This document shows positions 18,870 through 31,990 of a stretch of 64,000 bases of DNA, piece by piece (the first letter of the stretch is position 1; each line of letters opens with the position of its first letter). The notes under the pieces are model-generated. The model was not told where the DNA came from. It saw nothing but the letters and a program-made list of their open reading frames with translations, and ran no database searches. The position numbers and the translations under genes were made by a program. Source of the stretch: Corallium rubrum (Eukaryota > Cnidaria > Anthozoa > Scleralcyonacea > Coralliidae); NCBI GenBank assembly GCA_964035015.1, contig CAXIUP010000107.1, forward strand, positions 245,001 to 309,000, in the 5' to 3' direction.

Positions 18870-20346
18870 GTGTGGGTTTTGGTCTACGAAACGCATAGTG
18901 CCCGATAACATATAGTTAGAGCAAATATAGATTTTCACTTACCTCAAAAGTCTGCAACAGGCTGTTTCATCTAAAAAAGAATCTTCAGGCAGATGACAAT
19001 TTTCGAAAACAGGGGGTGCTTATATCCTTCCTGCCGGAACGTGGGAGTGTGGGGGCGAAACAATACATGCATTCATGGCTTTTGTTGCGCTGTTTGCGCG
19101 GAATTTATTTCGATGACGACATTGACTGATAATTTCTGCTCTTTTGTTGAGTAAACAATTCTTGTTTTTATCTTTCAAAATATAAAATTTTTCTTCTAAA
19201 TATAAATTACATCGTTTTGAACCTCCCGTGTACGCAATAGAATGTTTTAAAATTTGCCAATTAATACTAAAATCCTTATTGTTTTCTTTCAATGCCCAAA
19301 TATATTTCGAAAGTTCGGTGTCATTTGCATGCTTTTTATGCTGAAAAGATTTAGTGTGGTTGGCCAATCGCCCTTTGAATGTGGTTGAAGTCATGCCAAT
19401 GTAATTCTTGATTGTGTTTGTGTTGTTTACTGTGACTGTGACTGTTGCTTTGTATACTATGTCCCTAGTCATGCAATGTTTTCTAAGTGGACAATTCGTG
19501 TTTTTGCTACAATTGCAACTGCTAGTGTCCTTATCCTGTGGCATGTTATTTCTAGATATGTGTGCATTGTGTTTAGTGATTACTGACTTAACATTGTTCA
19601 TGCAGCTGTAACTTACTTTGACTGTGTTTCTGTTAAAAATCTTATGGAGCTTGTGGTGTGGTGGGAAGTGCTTGTCAATTAGGTTTAGGAAATTACGTCC
19701 TATGTTTGTGCTTACACTCTTGCTAAAAGGTGGGTTGAACCAAGTGATGTTGCGTTGCCTATTCCTGCGTGGTTGCTGTGCTGTGTGTTGAGTGTAGCTA
19801 AGATCATGATCAAAGTTGCTGTGCCTAAGTGCGTTCTGATATATGGGTGCAGATTCCTGAAAAACTTGTTCATCTGATGAGAGAAGTGCAATGCGCTTGT
19901 TGCTTGATGCAGGTAACTGTCTTGTGATGCTTGGTGGGTGGTTAGAGTGCTTATTTATGTAAAGCGGATCGTCATTGGGCTTCCTATAGGGCCTATAATT
20001 TCCATTGTTAAGGTCGAAAGTTACATCTAGAAAGTTTACTATGCGTAAATTTGATTCGGCGGTAATTTTTAGGTCAAACTGCTCGAAAATTTTGTGGAGT
20101 TCTTTCCTTGTTTTGTCTGCTAAACGTGCTGATTTACTTTTTATAGTAGCCAAACCGTCATCTCTACATAGGCCAATGCTTTCTTTGCCAAATTTCTTAC
20201 TTAGGTGATTTAAAATGAAAAGGCCTACTAACTCACAAGCTTCGAAACAACCCATGGTAACGTCAAACAAACTATTGCTATCTTTTTTTATCCATGAAAT
20301 TCCGGTATTGAAAAGGAGAGATTTTCTAGCGCGTTTTATTATTGAT
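18869..20346 (-). mobile_element. Penelope-like element copy A, 5'-truncated
   Basis: The ORF at 20,270-19,020 covers RT motifs B and C (FDVTMGCF ... LCRDDGLA), then the connector, then a C-terminal GIY-YIG endonuclease with NYIGMTSTTFKGRL and later CNLYLEEKFYI. The DDG core has Cys in place of Tyr, and nine bases are missing next to motif B relative to copy B. Past the ORF it carries a partial repeat of the element's 5' end (pLTR, 18,870-18,915) before the (TA)n. It is truncated exactly where copy B begins. Confidence 0.85.
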
Positions 20347-20350
20347 AAAA

Positions 20351-22712
20351 CTAACTATATGTTATCGAGCACTCTGCGTTTCGTAGACCAAAACCCGCAC
20401 GTATATTCGCACCCGTATATCGGTTGTGCACTCTTGTTTACGTTATTCATTTCTATTTAACTTCAAAATGTGGCAATTTCGATTTGACTATTCACTAAAG
20501 AATATCCCAATACCATCACAGGACGCTTATTTGATTGAAAAAGTGGAAAGTGTAATAAAACGTATGAGATGGAAAGCCAATTTCTTTCTTAAAAACAAAC
20601 AGAGAGAAAATCCAAACAACCCTTTCGGCCTTGCGTCCAACAAAACACCTCCTTCTATTCCGGAAATAAAACCTTTCGAAGACGACCTTTTAAAACTCAT
20701 CGAAAATATACAATTTCGGCCATATACGAACCAGTTTCAGAAATGTTTGGCTACCGATTTAAAGAAAATTAATTCATCTCCCAACATTTTCATTTTTGCA
20801 GACAAAACTAGGAACATTTATGAAACCCCACTCGACACATACAACAAGCTCCTACATGACAACATCACAAAAACATATAAGCATGGATCCGAGGCCACTA
20901 TAGATGAAATTGATTCGGAACTAAAAGAAATTTCGAACAGTTTAGGCATCGGCGAGAAAATTGAAAAAATGAGGAAACGCGAAGCATTTATATCTTTAAA
21001 AGACCACAAAGAAAATTTCGAAAACAATCCAAAATGCCGATTAATTAACCCCGCTAAAAGCGAATCCGGAAAACTAAGTAAGGTGATTTTGGACAAAATT
21101 AATTCTAACTTGAGACAAAAACTGAATTTAAATCAATGGAGAAATACAAAAAAAGTAATTGAGTGGTTTGGCAATATAAAAGATAAGGACAGACATAGTT
21201 TTATTTCGTTTGACATTGTCGATTTCTATCGGTCTACTTCTGAAAAACTATTGGACCAAGCATTATCTTGGGCTTCGAATTTGGCTACTATAACTGAAAA
21301 CAATATTTCAATAATAAAACACGCTAGAAAATCTCTCCTTTTCAATACCGGAATTTCATGGATAAAAAAAGATAGCAATAGTTTGTTTGACGTTACCATG
21401 GGTTGTTTCGACGGTGCGGAAGTTTGTGAGTTAGTAGGCCTTTTCATTTTAAATCAGTTGGCAAAGAAAGCATTGGCCTATATAGAGATGACGGTTTGGC
21501 TATTATAAAAAGTAAATCAGCCCGTTTAGCAGACAAAACAAGGAAAGAACTCCACAAAATTTTCGAGCAGTTTGACATAAAAATTACCGCCGAATCAAAT
21601 TTACGCATAGTAAACTTTTTAGATGTAACTCTCGACCTTAACAATGGAAATTGTAGGCCCTATAGGAAGCCCAATGACGATCCGCTTTACATAAATAAGC
21701 ACTCTAACCACCCACCAAGCATCACAAGACAGTTACCTGCATCAATCAACAAGCGCGTTGCACTTCTCTCATCAGATGAACAAATTTTTCAGAAATCTGC
21801 ACCCATATATCAGAACGCACTTAGGCACAGCAACTTTGATCATGATCTTAGCTACACTCAACACACAGCACAGCGACCATGCAGGAATAGGCAACGCAAC
21901 ATCACTTGGTTCAACCCACCTTTTAGCAAGAGTGTAAGCACAAACATAGGATGTAATTTCCTAAACCTAATTGACAAGCACTTCCCACCACACCACAAGC
22001 TCCATAAGATTTTTAACAGAAACACAGTCAAAGTAAGTTACAGCTGCATGAACAATGTTAAGTCAATAATCACTAAATACAATTCACACATATCTAGGAA
22101 TAACACTAACAGTTGCAGGATAAGGACACTAGCAGTTGCAATTGTAGGAAAAACACGAATTGTCCACTTAGAAAACAATGCATGACTAGGGACATAGTAT
22201 ACAAAGCAACAGTCACAGTAAACAACACAAACACGATCAAGAATTACATTGGCATGACCCCAACCACATTCAAAGAGCGATTGGCCAACCACACTAAATC
22301 TTTTCAGCATAAAAAGCATGCAAACGACACCGAACTTTCGAAATATATTTGGGCATTGAAAGAAAACAATAAGGATTTTAGTATTAATTGGCAAATTTTA
22401 AAACATTCTATTCCGTACACGGGAGGTTCAAAACGATGTAATTTATGTTTAGAAGAAAAATTTTATATTTTGAGAGATAAAAACAAGAATTGTTTACTCA
22501 ACAAAAGAGCAGAAATTATCAGTCAATGTCGTCATCGAAATAAATTCCGCGCAAACAGTGCAACAAAAGCCATGAATGCATGTATTGTTTTGCCCCCACA
22601 CTCCCACGTTCCGGCAGGAAGGATATAAGCACCCCCTGTTTTCGAAAATTGTCATCTGCCTGAAGATTCTTTTTTAGATGAAACAGCCTGTTGCAGACTT
22701 TTGAGGTAAGCG
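20351..22712 (+). mobile_element. Penelope-like element copy B (RT + GIY-YIG), frameshifted
   Basis: The ORF at 20,426-21,508 encodes the RT N part with motif A FISFDIVDFY and motif B FDVTMGCFDGAEVCELVG. A deletion of about 13 bp near 21,460 shifts the frame before YRDDGLA (in the 21,496-22,185 frame). A second shift near 22,125 precedes the GIY-YIG domain (NYIGMTPTTFKERL; to 22,628). The 3' end runs into a (TA)n array. The element retrotransposes by target-primed reverse transcription, nicking with GIY-YIG. It is dead through the two frame breaks. Confidence 0.85.
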
Positions 22713-22830
22713 AATATATATATATATATATATATATACACAGTATATATTGTATATATATATATATATACACAGTATATATTGTATATATATATATATA
22801 CACAGTATATATATATATATATATAGCATG

Positions 22831-22912
<82 letters not shown>
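22712..22912. repeat. (TA)n array with internal ACACAGTATATATTG units
   Basis: TA array with three ACACAGTATATATTGTATA-type interruptions (22,737-22,820), directly 3' of Penelope-like copy B. Confidence 0.95.
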
Positions 22913-22913
<1 letters not shown>

Positions 22914-22917
<4 letters not shown>

Positions 22918-23216
22918 GAAATTCATTAATAATTCATGAGTTTTGCAGCCAATCCAATTTCAGAAATTACGTCACATGTATACCCCTGTAAACCCCATAC
23001 AAACTAAAACCATTGATGCTAATTAGTTACAACCACTAGCGGATGTATACTCTTCTGATACAACCACTAGTGCTTGTAAGGGATTTTTACTATTTATTCA
23101 TTTCACAAGTTGTTTACAACACTCGCGTCCTTGTTGTATTGAATATACGATCACTCGCCTTCGGCTCGTGATTGTATATTCAATACAACACGGCCTGTTG
23201 CTCGTGTTGTAAATAT
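22914..23216 (+). repeat. TA-associated repeat with terminal hairpin, copy 1
   Basis: It begins TTCATTAATAATTCATGA, contains a 'ACAACCACTAG' element twice, and ends in a near-perfect hairpin (about 23,125-23,190; stem ...GTATTGAATATACGATCACTCG, loop CCTTCGG). It is flanked by (TA)n on both sides. An inverted second copy is at 58,004-58,332. Non-coding; the mobile family is unknown. Confidence 0.65.
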
Positions 23217-23980
<764 letters not shown>

Positions 23981-24147
23981 CACGGTATATTGTCACTTTG
24001 GAGAAACAAGTTGAATAACAGTGTGTTGTTGAATGTATTAGAAACTTAATAAATTTTTTTTTTAATTTCTTGTTTGAATGCAACTTATTCAGTTATTCTC
24101 TGCACTGATGGCCATGAATTTAATATCATTATTCCTTATGCCTTAGG

Positions 24148-24783
24148 ACAACTGGAGATGGCAATTGTTTGTATCGATCATGTTCAAAGCTGCTTTGTGG
24201 AAAGGAAGAGTTGTGGAAACACTTGAGAGAGTTGACAAGCACTGAACTGTTTCTGAATAAAGAGTATTATGCAATGCACCCATACGTAATCTCCAAGTCC
24301 GTCCATTTCCAGAGTCTCAATACTGCTTTCTCAGCTACTGCATCAGATGCTGCTTTGGATGGTGGATATGACCGTAAAGTTGAAGAAGCAAAATCTGATG
24401 TTGTGCGGGAAGCTATTAGAACTTCTGTTCCTGGGACATTTTCTCCTCTTATTTGTATGTTTGGTCTATCGTCAGTCATTGGCAAAGAGATTATTTCTGT
24501 TTATCCTGAAGAAGGGAATGAGACAAAGTACAGCTGGATGAACAACGGTGTGATAAAACCAAGGGTTGAACACACAAGGCTTGAAAACAAGTACAATCAG
24601 CATACCCAGTTTGTTATAACGTGGTCAAAAGCTGGTTCTTCCTCTTTTATTCCAGGCATTAGTGGAGATTTCAAACCAAATCATTTTGTCCCTGTGGTTG
24701 CGACAGGCACTGGCACTAGTAACCCAATCAGGATACACCAGAATGTCTTCACAATCCAAAGAACAAACAGCCCAAAAGAATAA
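24148..24783 (+). CDS. OTU-type cysteine protease exon
   Basis: An acceptor (TTATGCCTTAG) precedes TTGDGNCLYRSCSKLLCG, the OTU active-site block with catalytic Cys. FKPNHFVPVV near the end supplies the catalytic His, and SPLICMFGLSSVIGKEI lies between, as in OTU/vertnin-like invertebrate proteins. The frame ends at a TAA at 24,781. OTU proteases cleave ubiquitin linkages, and such exons are also carried by transposons. The 5' exons are missing, perhaps displaced by the TA array. The frame is intact over 210 codons. Confidence 0.7.
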   Translation, partial: TTGDGNCLYRSCSKLLCGKEELWKHLRELTSTELFLNKEYYAMHPYVISKSVHFQSLNTAFSATASDAALDGGYDRKVEEAKSDVVREAIRTSVPGTFSPLICMFGLSSVIGKEIISVYPEEGNETKYSWMNNGVIKPRVEHTRLENKYNQHTQFVITWSKAGSSSFIPGISGDFKPNHFVPVVATGTGTSNPIRIHQNVFTIQRTNSPKE

Positions 24784-25430
24784 AATGACAATCTCTGATT
24801 TTTCCCTGTGAGCACCAGAAGGCAACAATGTGAGTGGTTTAAAAATCTCTACATGCAGTATTTTGTTTTGTTAAATTATTTTCTTTATACAAACAATACT
24901 TTGTAATCTTGTCAAAAGTGGCTTTAATTTCTGAAAAACTTTAAGTATACGTTCTTAACAAACTCATATAGATCTACACTGTACATGTCTACATTGTACA
25001 TGTACGGTGTATGTGTATTATTTGGACCCATTCAATTTAACACAGGAATGTACTGTAACTCAACTCTACAGTATAACTGATGTTTTGTTTACTTTTGGTT
25101 CAATTTGTTTGTTTTAAGTCATATTTTTGCTTTGTTCCCTCTCTTTTTTTCTGGAAATCATTGTATCTATAATTATTGTTTGGGCAGCATCTAATATTTA
25201 ATTTAAATTTATATGGCTAATGAAAATGTGACAACAACAAATTTTGGGTGAAGTGGGTATGTTAAACAATGATATTTTTCTTAACTTGCAGCCTTAACTC
25301 CTCAATTTGAAAACCAAGCAAAGGCACATGTAGAAACAGAGAACACAACAGGAATAACAGAAAAGTGGTAAATATTGATCATGTACTGCACTGTGCTCTG
25401 CTGTGCTGCACTTGTACATCACAAAACCCA
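24784..25430. other. No supported gene
   Basis: This is a 3' flank with simple AT-rich sequence. No domain, repeat end or RNA gene could be supported. Confidence 0.4.
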
Positions 25431-25434
25431 TGTT

Positions 25435-25771
25435 TCAAAAGACCTCCAAACATGCACCCACGTTTTCATCCGTCGTGACGCCGTACGAAAGCCTTTACAG
25501 CCGCTTTATGATGGCCCTTCTAAAAGTAATTTTGCACTCCTCGAAACACTTTAAAGTCGACCTCCGCATTCGCACTGACAGCATCTCCATCGATCGCCTT
25601 AAGTGTGCTCACATCGACCACCAGATTGCCATTCCTACCAGCCTAAAAGCCCTAAAGCCCGAAAATTCAACCACTACCAAAACAACTACAGAAGAACTAA
25701 ATGTTCGAAAAACAAGATCTGATCGACATGTACATTTTCCCGAGCGTTATGTTTCAATCGTTTATCGTTAA
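25435..25771 (+). pseudogene. Gypsy pol C-terminal fragment
   Basis: Split over two frames: VFIRRDAVRKPLQPLYDGP (25,463-25,518), then SKHFKVDLRIRTDSISIDRL, and at the end RSDRHVHFPERYV. These match the integrase C-terminal tail of Gypsy-type elements ('F.R.DAVR.PLQPPYDGP', 'VSIDRLKPA', 'TRSGR.VHFP.RY'). No LTR was found next to it; it is a relic. Confidence 0.75.
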
Positions 25772-25804
25772 TATTCATTAACGTTTGCACTGGCAGGGGG
25801 CTCC

Positions 25805-26013
25805 TGTAGTGCTAGTCACGCGATAACACTACGCGCATATTATGCTGTTCGTGTGCAATGAACTTATTTACTTTTGGAACATTTACAAACTTTATTTTTA
25901 GTTTAATTATCTTAAACATTTTAGGAAGTAGACTTACCTAGATTTAATCGTACTTAAATAGCATTACCTTTTAATTTCTTTTTGACACGAACACTTGGCA
26001 CACCTAGCCAAAG
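25805..26013 (+). mobile_element. Uninterrupted copy of the 15,280/17,633 repeat (empty site)
   Basis: A 209-bp repeat from TGTAGTGCTAGTCACGCG to CACACCTAGCCAAAG. It contains the unfilled target TCTTAAAC at 25,910-25,917, where the copy at 15,280 carries the 2.1-kb transposon. Confidence 0.75.
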
Positions 26014-27075
26014 TTATGTTAATCGTGTTGACAGTAACTTGATAGCTTTTACGCCTACTCATTTGCTAGTTTTAAAAACACCATGTAAATAGTATAAAGG
26101 AGACAGTCTTGGCTTTGCGCTCTGAAGAGTAACATCTCTACAACTTGTGTATTAATGACGACTTTTCATTTGAAGTAGAATTTATATATATCAAAAATAT
26201 TATATTAGCGTTCTGAGTGTTTTTATATGAATTCGCTAATCAGATTCGACACAAATCAATACTTGCGCTAAAAAATAATAAAAATGTCTGTACAGTGGTG
26301 ATTTTTTCAACATTCCTATAAATCCTACGATCGGCCATATTTAATGCTTTTATTTATGTCGTATAATGTCTTACAAGCATGTAGCTTTGATCATCCTTAG
26401 GTACTGGTCACATGAGTCATAACATTTGAATATTTAGTAATATACATGAGTGATAAATACTACGGTAGAATTCCTTTTCTAGCCTCCCTCCCACATTCAT
26501 GAGTGATGAACAGCTATATGTTTCGATCGTATTAAAATTTAACAAGTGATCATGACATCATTAATATTCACTTCCGTTCCATGCGATATCCAGTGATCAT
26601 CGAGCCATATCGAACTATACTTCTGTCTTTATGAGTCTGATCTTTCACGTCCGCTTTTCTTTGTAAAACGTTGCACACTTGTTTATCTATGTTATAACAT
26701 TACACAGAGCATAAATTATTCCGCGTTTGTAAAATAACAACCGATAATGCGGTGATCATCAATCCATGATTCCATGACGTGAATCGCTTTCCTCCCTTCT
26801 CTCCTCCTTTCTTCTCTCCGCCTGTCGAGTTGGCCGAGCGGGGGTTGAGTGCGAGAAAATGACCAAAAGGATCGCAGGTTGTTTGTTGCTTGTTTCTGGA
26901 GCAACAAGAGGCAAGAGCAAGGGCACTACTAAACTATACATTTATGTATGTGTGTATAGATGTATGTGCTGTTTAAAAAATACATGTTAGAACTCTGTGA
27001 AACTGACAGTCACTTGAAAAAGAAATCTAAATTTTTAAATCGTGTTTCGATAGCAAATTTAATCAATAAGTAACG
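26014..27075. other. No supported gene
   Basis: Mixed AT-rich sequence. A GTTGGCCGAGCGGGGGTTGA stretch near 26,828 is tRNA-like but cannot be folded into a full tRNA. Short ORFs show no motif. Confidence 0.35.
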
Positions 27076-27079
27076 GTTT

Positions 27080-27860
27080 CTTGAGACATTAAGAAGAATG
27101 TTAAACGGTAAAAAAACATCTTTATTAAAAAAATAAGTGTCAACGACGTTTCAATGTTTCTTAAACAATGACTGCTTTTCTAATTCATGGCGACCTTCAG
27201 TTCTTAAGGTCGCCATGAATTTAGAAAAGCAGGCATTTAGAATACCACTTACAAAGATCAGACACCGGCGGATGCAGTTATAAAGCAACTCCTTCAATTA
27301 AGTACCAAGATACAGCAGCACATACAAGTAAGTGCCCTTGGAATTCGTGAAAATAAGCCTGCGATTGTGAATCAACAATGCGTGGTTTACCGTTTTGAAT
27401 GTGGGTCTGTGTGATGCAGACTGTTGGATACACCACCCGACACCTTTAAATACCAACGCATTGAGGACTTGAGGAACACAAAAGAACTAGCTCATCCATT
27501 GGCAAACATGTGAGAGATGTACACCATTATGTCACAGGGTCAGAAGAAATATCGATGAATAGGTTTAGTGTTTTACGTAAATGCAAAAAAACAAATTTGC
27601 TGGCTTGGTATATGAAATGTTATACATTAGGGACATCAAACCATCTCTCAATGTGCAAGCGGACAGTTAGTACCAAACTTTTTAAATAGTCCTCATTGTG
27701 TTATTTTTTCTTCTGTATATAATTATGACAATTTTAACACATAAATATTTTTTAAAATTTTAGTTTTAACTATATTGACTTGATAATGGCTTAAGAAACG
27801 TCGAAACGTCATTGACACTTATTTTTGATAAAAATGTTTTTACCGTTTAAATTTCTTCTC
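27080..27860 (+). mobile_element. Penelope-like relic with GIY-YIG remnant between inverted ends
   Basis: Inverted segments at 27,090-27,175 and 27,780-27,860 share ACCGTTTAA, AATAAGTGTCAA and GAAACGTC blocks. Between them, broken frames show VNQQCVVYRFECG, then a short TTRH-like part, then KKQICWLGI-type remains. This matches the GIY-YIG region of a second Penelope-like family ('VNQQCVVYKFSCDLCDADYVGYT'). It has multiple stops and no RT part. Confidence 0.5.
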
Positions 27861-28592
27861 AAAATTTAATCAAAGCCAAAATAATTTGGCAACATATCAT
27901 TGGTTATATGTCAAGTACATTTAGAATTATAGGCTTATAGCAAATAACTAAAATCACTGAATCAAATCTTAAGTTGCCAGAAGACTAAAAAAATATAAAT
28001 AACGATAATAAGCTGCCAAAACCGAGGTGATAAAAACCAAGGAGGGAAATCCTGGTGAATCCGTTAATGATATTGCTATTTGTTATCACCAGGAATCATA
28101 TTTCTGGAATTGTTTATATTCGGCAATTATTTTTAAATTTCAGGTTTGTGTCTGGTCATGCAACAAAAGGTCAAGGCCAGTCGAGTCAACTAAACAAAAA
28201 CTCTAGAACGTGTGCCCTAACATTGTGCAATATTATGCAAAACTAACATTGATAAAATACACCCATCATCTAGTTTGAATAATTCACGATAGACTTATGA
28301 ACTCACTGACCGAGACGACTAATTATTATATGCGTTACAAACTTACCGGAGAGCATCTGGGGTTCTAGACTTAGCGTAGTAGGGAATGTATGGCTTCGCA
28401 CGGAAATTCCCTGCACGGTAAATCTATACAAGAAGCTTTCGAGTTTCTATCAAAGAGTATACAAGATTCCATTTCCATCGAACGTAGCGACATAGAAAAA
28501 TGTGCCGATCGGAAGTCGTGCAATGCAATCAGTGTTCTCGCGTAACGTGAGGGTTATATCTCCGAGAGTGGACAAATTCTCCTGTAATTTCG
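27861..28592. other. No supported gene
   Basis: Nothing recognisable on either strand beyond short ORFs. Confidence 0.4.
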
Positions 28593-29029
28593 TATGAAAC
28601 GAAAATTAAGTCGGTCTTATTTGAAAGAACACTTAAAATGATAGAGTAACAGCTTTTGAGTTTTTCATTTCCTTAATTCGTTCTTTAGATATTTCAATTT
28701 GTTTGATAAGCAAATTGAACATTTTAACGTCACATGTGCATAATAATGAGTTATTGACTTTACTATTATGAAACCAAAATAATTCTAGGGAAGCATGTGC
28801 GTGTGTTTCGCCCAGAACACTAAACATGTGGATGTTCAAGTGTTGACAATAGCAAAGATATATCATATATAACGTTTTTCGATAACTCATTATGCACGTG
28901 TGACGTCGCAACATGTGACATTTACATCAACGAACGATACAAGGAAACGAAAAACTGAAAAATATGTTGCTCTATCATTTGAAGTGTTCTTTCAACTAAG
29001 ATAAACTTAATTTTCGTTTCATAGGCACT
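28593..29029. mobile_element. MITE with about 60-bp inverted ends
   Basis: TATGAAACGAAAATTAAG at 28,593 is inverted at 29,005-29,023. Homology continues inward through GTTCTTTCAA-like and CTCTATCATTT blocks for about 60 bp. The right end runs into ATAGGCACT-TTAA, the same terminal sequence as the adjoining TTAA element, so it is probably a small relative whose left end has eroded. Confidence 0.6.
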
Positions 29030-30124
29030 TTAAAGTGCCTATGACATGAAAAAATGGTATACGATTTTTTTGTATTAAGTGAAAAATATACCTGTGAAAG
29101 ATAATCTCACGAAATTTGGCATCATTTTGTCGCATATTTTTTCGAACTATAATCACTTAGATATCAGTTTGTCAGTCATGTTACAGAGAACTGGTTTTCA
29201 CTATAAATAAGATGTCTTTAGTAATGTTAATGTTGGTCTTGAATGTATACACTATTTACTGTACAGTTGTCCGCTTTCGATCCATGCATATATGTTCAAC
29301 TTAATCTCTAGCGCGAGTTTCTTTACATATTATCAGTAATATTAAGTGTTTGGTTGACAAGGGTCTGGCACGCGAATGCATGACCAAGACAGTTTTGTCG
29401 CCTGTGCAAATTATGTCGTGATTGAACGAGTCGCTGAAATGTGGGATATATAAACAGTAACTCAGAGCAAATTAGTCATAATAATAGGACCAAGAACCAG
29501 AGCGGAAATATTGTAACGCTAGACGACTCGAACTATAAATGTTGTACTGATCGAAGTTTTGTATATCACAACAATCAGGTGGAATAGTATATTTTAGGGA
29601 ACGGCCAATAAAATATATAAGATTATGTTTTGCCGCTATGATTATGGACTATGCCCCAAACCCAGCCTTCGAAAGGACGATACTGTGGTATAGATCAGCC
29701 GAAAAATGATTCGCATGCACCAGAGCAATTTTGGACAGGTTTCACTGAGAAAACGAGAGCACAAAAATCATTTGCCTAGGCATCGTCCCGATTTTTGACT
29801 CGCGTCACATCTTTGCTTGCGCATTTTAAAGACTTTGCGCTATCCGCAGTACTATTTGCTTTATAATATTACGGGAATCTAGCTAAGACCCAACGTAATT
29901 TATCTGGACCCGGCAGTCGGCACATATGTGAATACTGGCTTGAGATGTGTGAATAGATTGTATATTATATATAATAGAAACATATAGAATAGAAAATATT
30001 GCTGTTTTAGTTCTATTCATTTTGTTAATACTTGGCTTTACCTCGGTGTAAGAACCTCACGGGTGATGTCATTCGACATTAAAGTATCTATATGTAGTTA
30101 TTCCTTAGATTATCTTCGTTTTAC

Positions 30125-30350
30125 AGGTTATCCTAGTTCTCCTAGTTCTCCTGGTTACTTTGGTTCTCCAGGTTCTTGTGGTTCTCCTGGTTCTCCTGGT
30201 TCTTGTGGTTCTCCTGGTTCTTGTGGTTCTCCTGGTTCTTGTGGTTCTTGCGGTTCCCCTGGTTCTTGTGGTTCTTGTAGTTCTCTTCGTTCTTGCGGTT
30301 CTTGTGGTTCTCTTGGTTTCTCCTGGTTTTTGTGGTTCTTACTCGGGTGA
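30125..30350 (+). repeat. Gly/Ser/Pro/Cys-coding minisatellite, left arm
   Basis: Degenerate GGTTCTTGTGGTTCTCCT units of 9-18 bp read GSPGSCGSP in the forward frame. The matching array in the right arm (34,590-34,835) has a different unit order. Collagen-like appearance is a by-product of the repeat. Confidence 0.85.
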
Positions 30351-31499
30351 CCTGTGCAAAATTGCGCAATACCTCCCATATATGGAGCCTACACTTGTTC
30401 AATTCGATCACTTCGAAAATTCATCGACAGCATCTTCCTTTTAGTTCCTATTCTGTGGAACTTTGTATCAAGCACATCACTGATCAACCATATAAGCAAT
30501 TTACTTGGAAAACCTACCAACAATTTCGTCAAATGCAAAGCTAGCCGAAGCTGTTGCATCCAAGTGGCAACCGATCGTGAACAACCGACAATGATATAAT
30601 ACATTCTATAAATATTTAATACCGCCGGTACAGAGATGAGACTCATAAGGATCAAAACGCTAACATTCTGGATCTTTATAGTGGCACTGTGTACACTTTC
30701 TCGTGCTTTTGGTCGAGCAATTGCGATCTTCATAGGCTTTTCACATGGCTTCAGCAACACTAACAGTTGTTAAAATATGATCTGGCTCACGACTGTGTGA
30801 ATTGGTCTGAACTCGGGCCCTGTAAACCTCATGAAAACTATTACAAACAAAATCCAAGATGTGAGAACACAAGGAACATTCGTGAAGATGGCAGACTTTA
30901 AAGAAACAGTTTGTTGACAGTAAAAGTATCTTTATATTTTTGCATTATTATTTACGTGCTTTATTAGTTAACGAGTTGTATATTTGTTTAATGCTGGCTG
31001 AGTACCATTTGTGTTTTTACCGACTGTTGCTTGTCTTTGAGTTTGAGATCGGCAATGGACAGTAGTCTTATTGGTCCATTAGGATTTATATTCAAAGTGA
31101 TTTGAAGCTTTGAGTATGTAATTTTATGACAATTAAGTTAATATCCATATCTTGATGTTCATTTTGATAAGCTTACTGTATAAATTTTGATGCATAGGTT
31201 GGGTAAAACGATATTCACCATAGGAACAACTTTGAACCAGTCATGTTCCTCATATATATATACAGTAATATTTTAATGGCATATTGGCCATTATAACATC
31301 AGCAGCCAAGTGTGTGTTATATGCGGATGGTACCAAAATGTATAGAGAAATTAGAGTGTCTGACATTCAACTACAGTACTAGCACTGCAGAGTTGAAGAG
31401 CCTTTCCAACATGCTCAAAGGCCAAAACATGGAATCAGGATTCATGTTGTATGAAGATATTGCATAGATGTAGGGTGTGGGTATGTTTTACTAGTCACC

Positions 31500-31990
31500 T
31501 ATTGCATATTTGCTTGTGCATCTGTACCTGGCCCACACATATTCAGTTTGGGCACCTCAGGCAATAACTAAAATTAGTAAGGTTAAAAGACTACAATGCA
31601 GGGCAATTAAATATAATTATTTTAAATTTTTGAACTGGCAGGATTATTTATCATACAATCTGAATGATCATCTGAAAACAGTTAATCTACTACTATACCA
31701 TTATCATACTGGCATAACTTGAAAGATCTTATCTATTTTAAACGTTATACAGGTCACTATAATATTCCTATTAATAGTTTTGTGCAACTCAATAATTCAG
31801 TCAGAATCACTAGAAACAGTTCAGAACGAGATGTACTAGTTTCTAAGTGCTGTACTAAACTTTTTACGCTTGAACTGTATATTTAAACTTTGGAGTAGTC
31901 TACCTTGCTCAATAACAGCTTCTACCTCAGTTAATCCGTTTAAAACTCAACTTTCTAATCACTACATTAATGCTGTAATAATTAGTTAAT
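31500..31990 (+). pseudogene. LINE reverse transcriptase 3' fragment, left arm
   Basis: Broken frames read LVHLYLAHTYSVWAP, ITKISKVKRLQCRAIKY and NDHLKTVNLLLYHYHTGI, then a tail with 'LVSKCCTKLF'. This is the C-terminal part of non-LTR (Jockey/RTE-like) ORF2 proteins. The right arm has the inverted counterpart. Confidence 0.6.

Noticed and set aside
22640-22705. Possible hammerhead ribozyme (CTGAAGA ... GAAAC) near the Penelope-like 3' end
   Set aside because: Stem II would be only about 3 AT pairs and no helix III with a cleavage triplet could be drawn; presence in both copies is explained by shared ancestry.
26820-26880. tRNA-like GTTGGCCGAGCGGGG stretch
   Set aside because: No acceptor stem or convincing B box at the right spacing.
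30063-30444. Collagen-like Gly-Ser-Pro ORF
   Set aside because: No true Gly-X-Y periodicity outside the minisatellite, and antisense frames are equally open.
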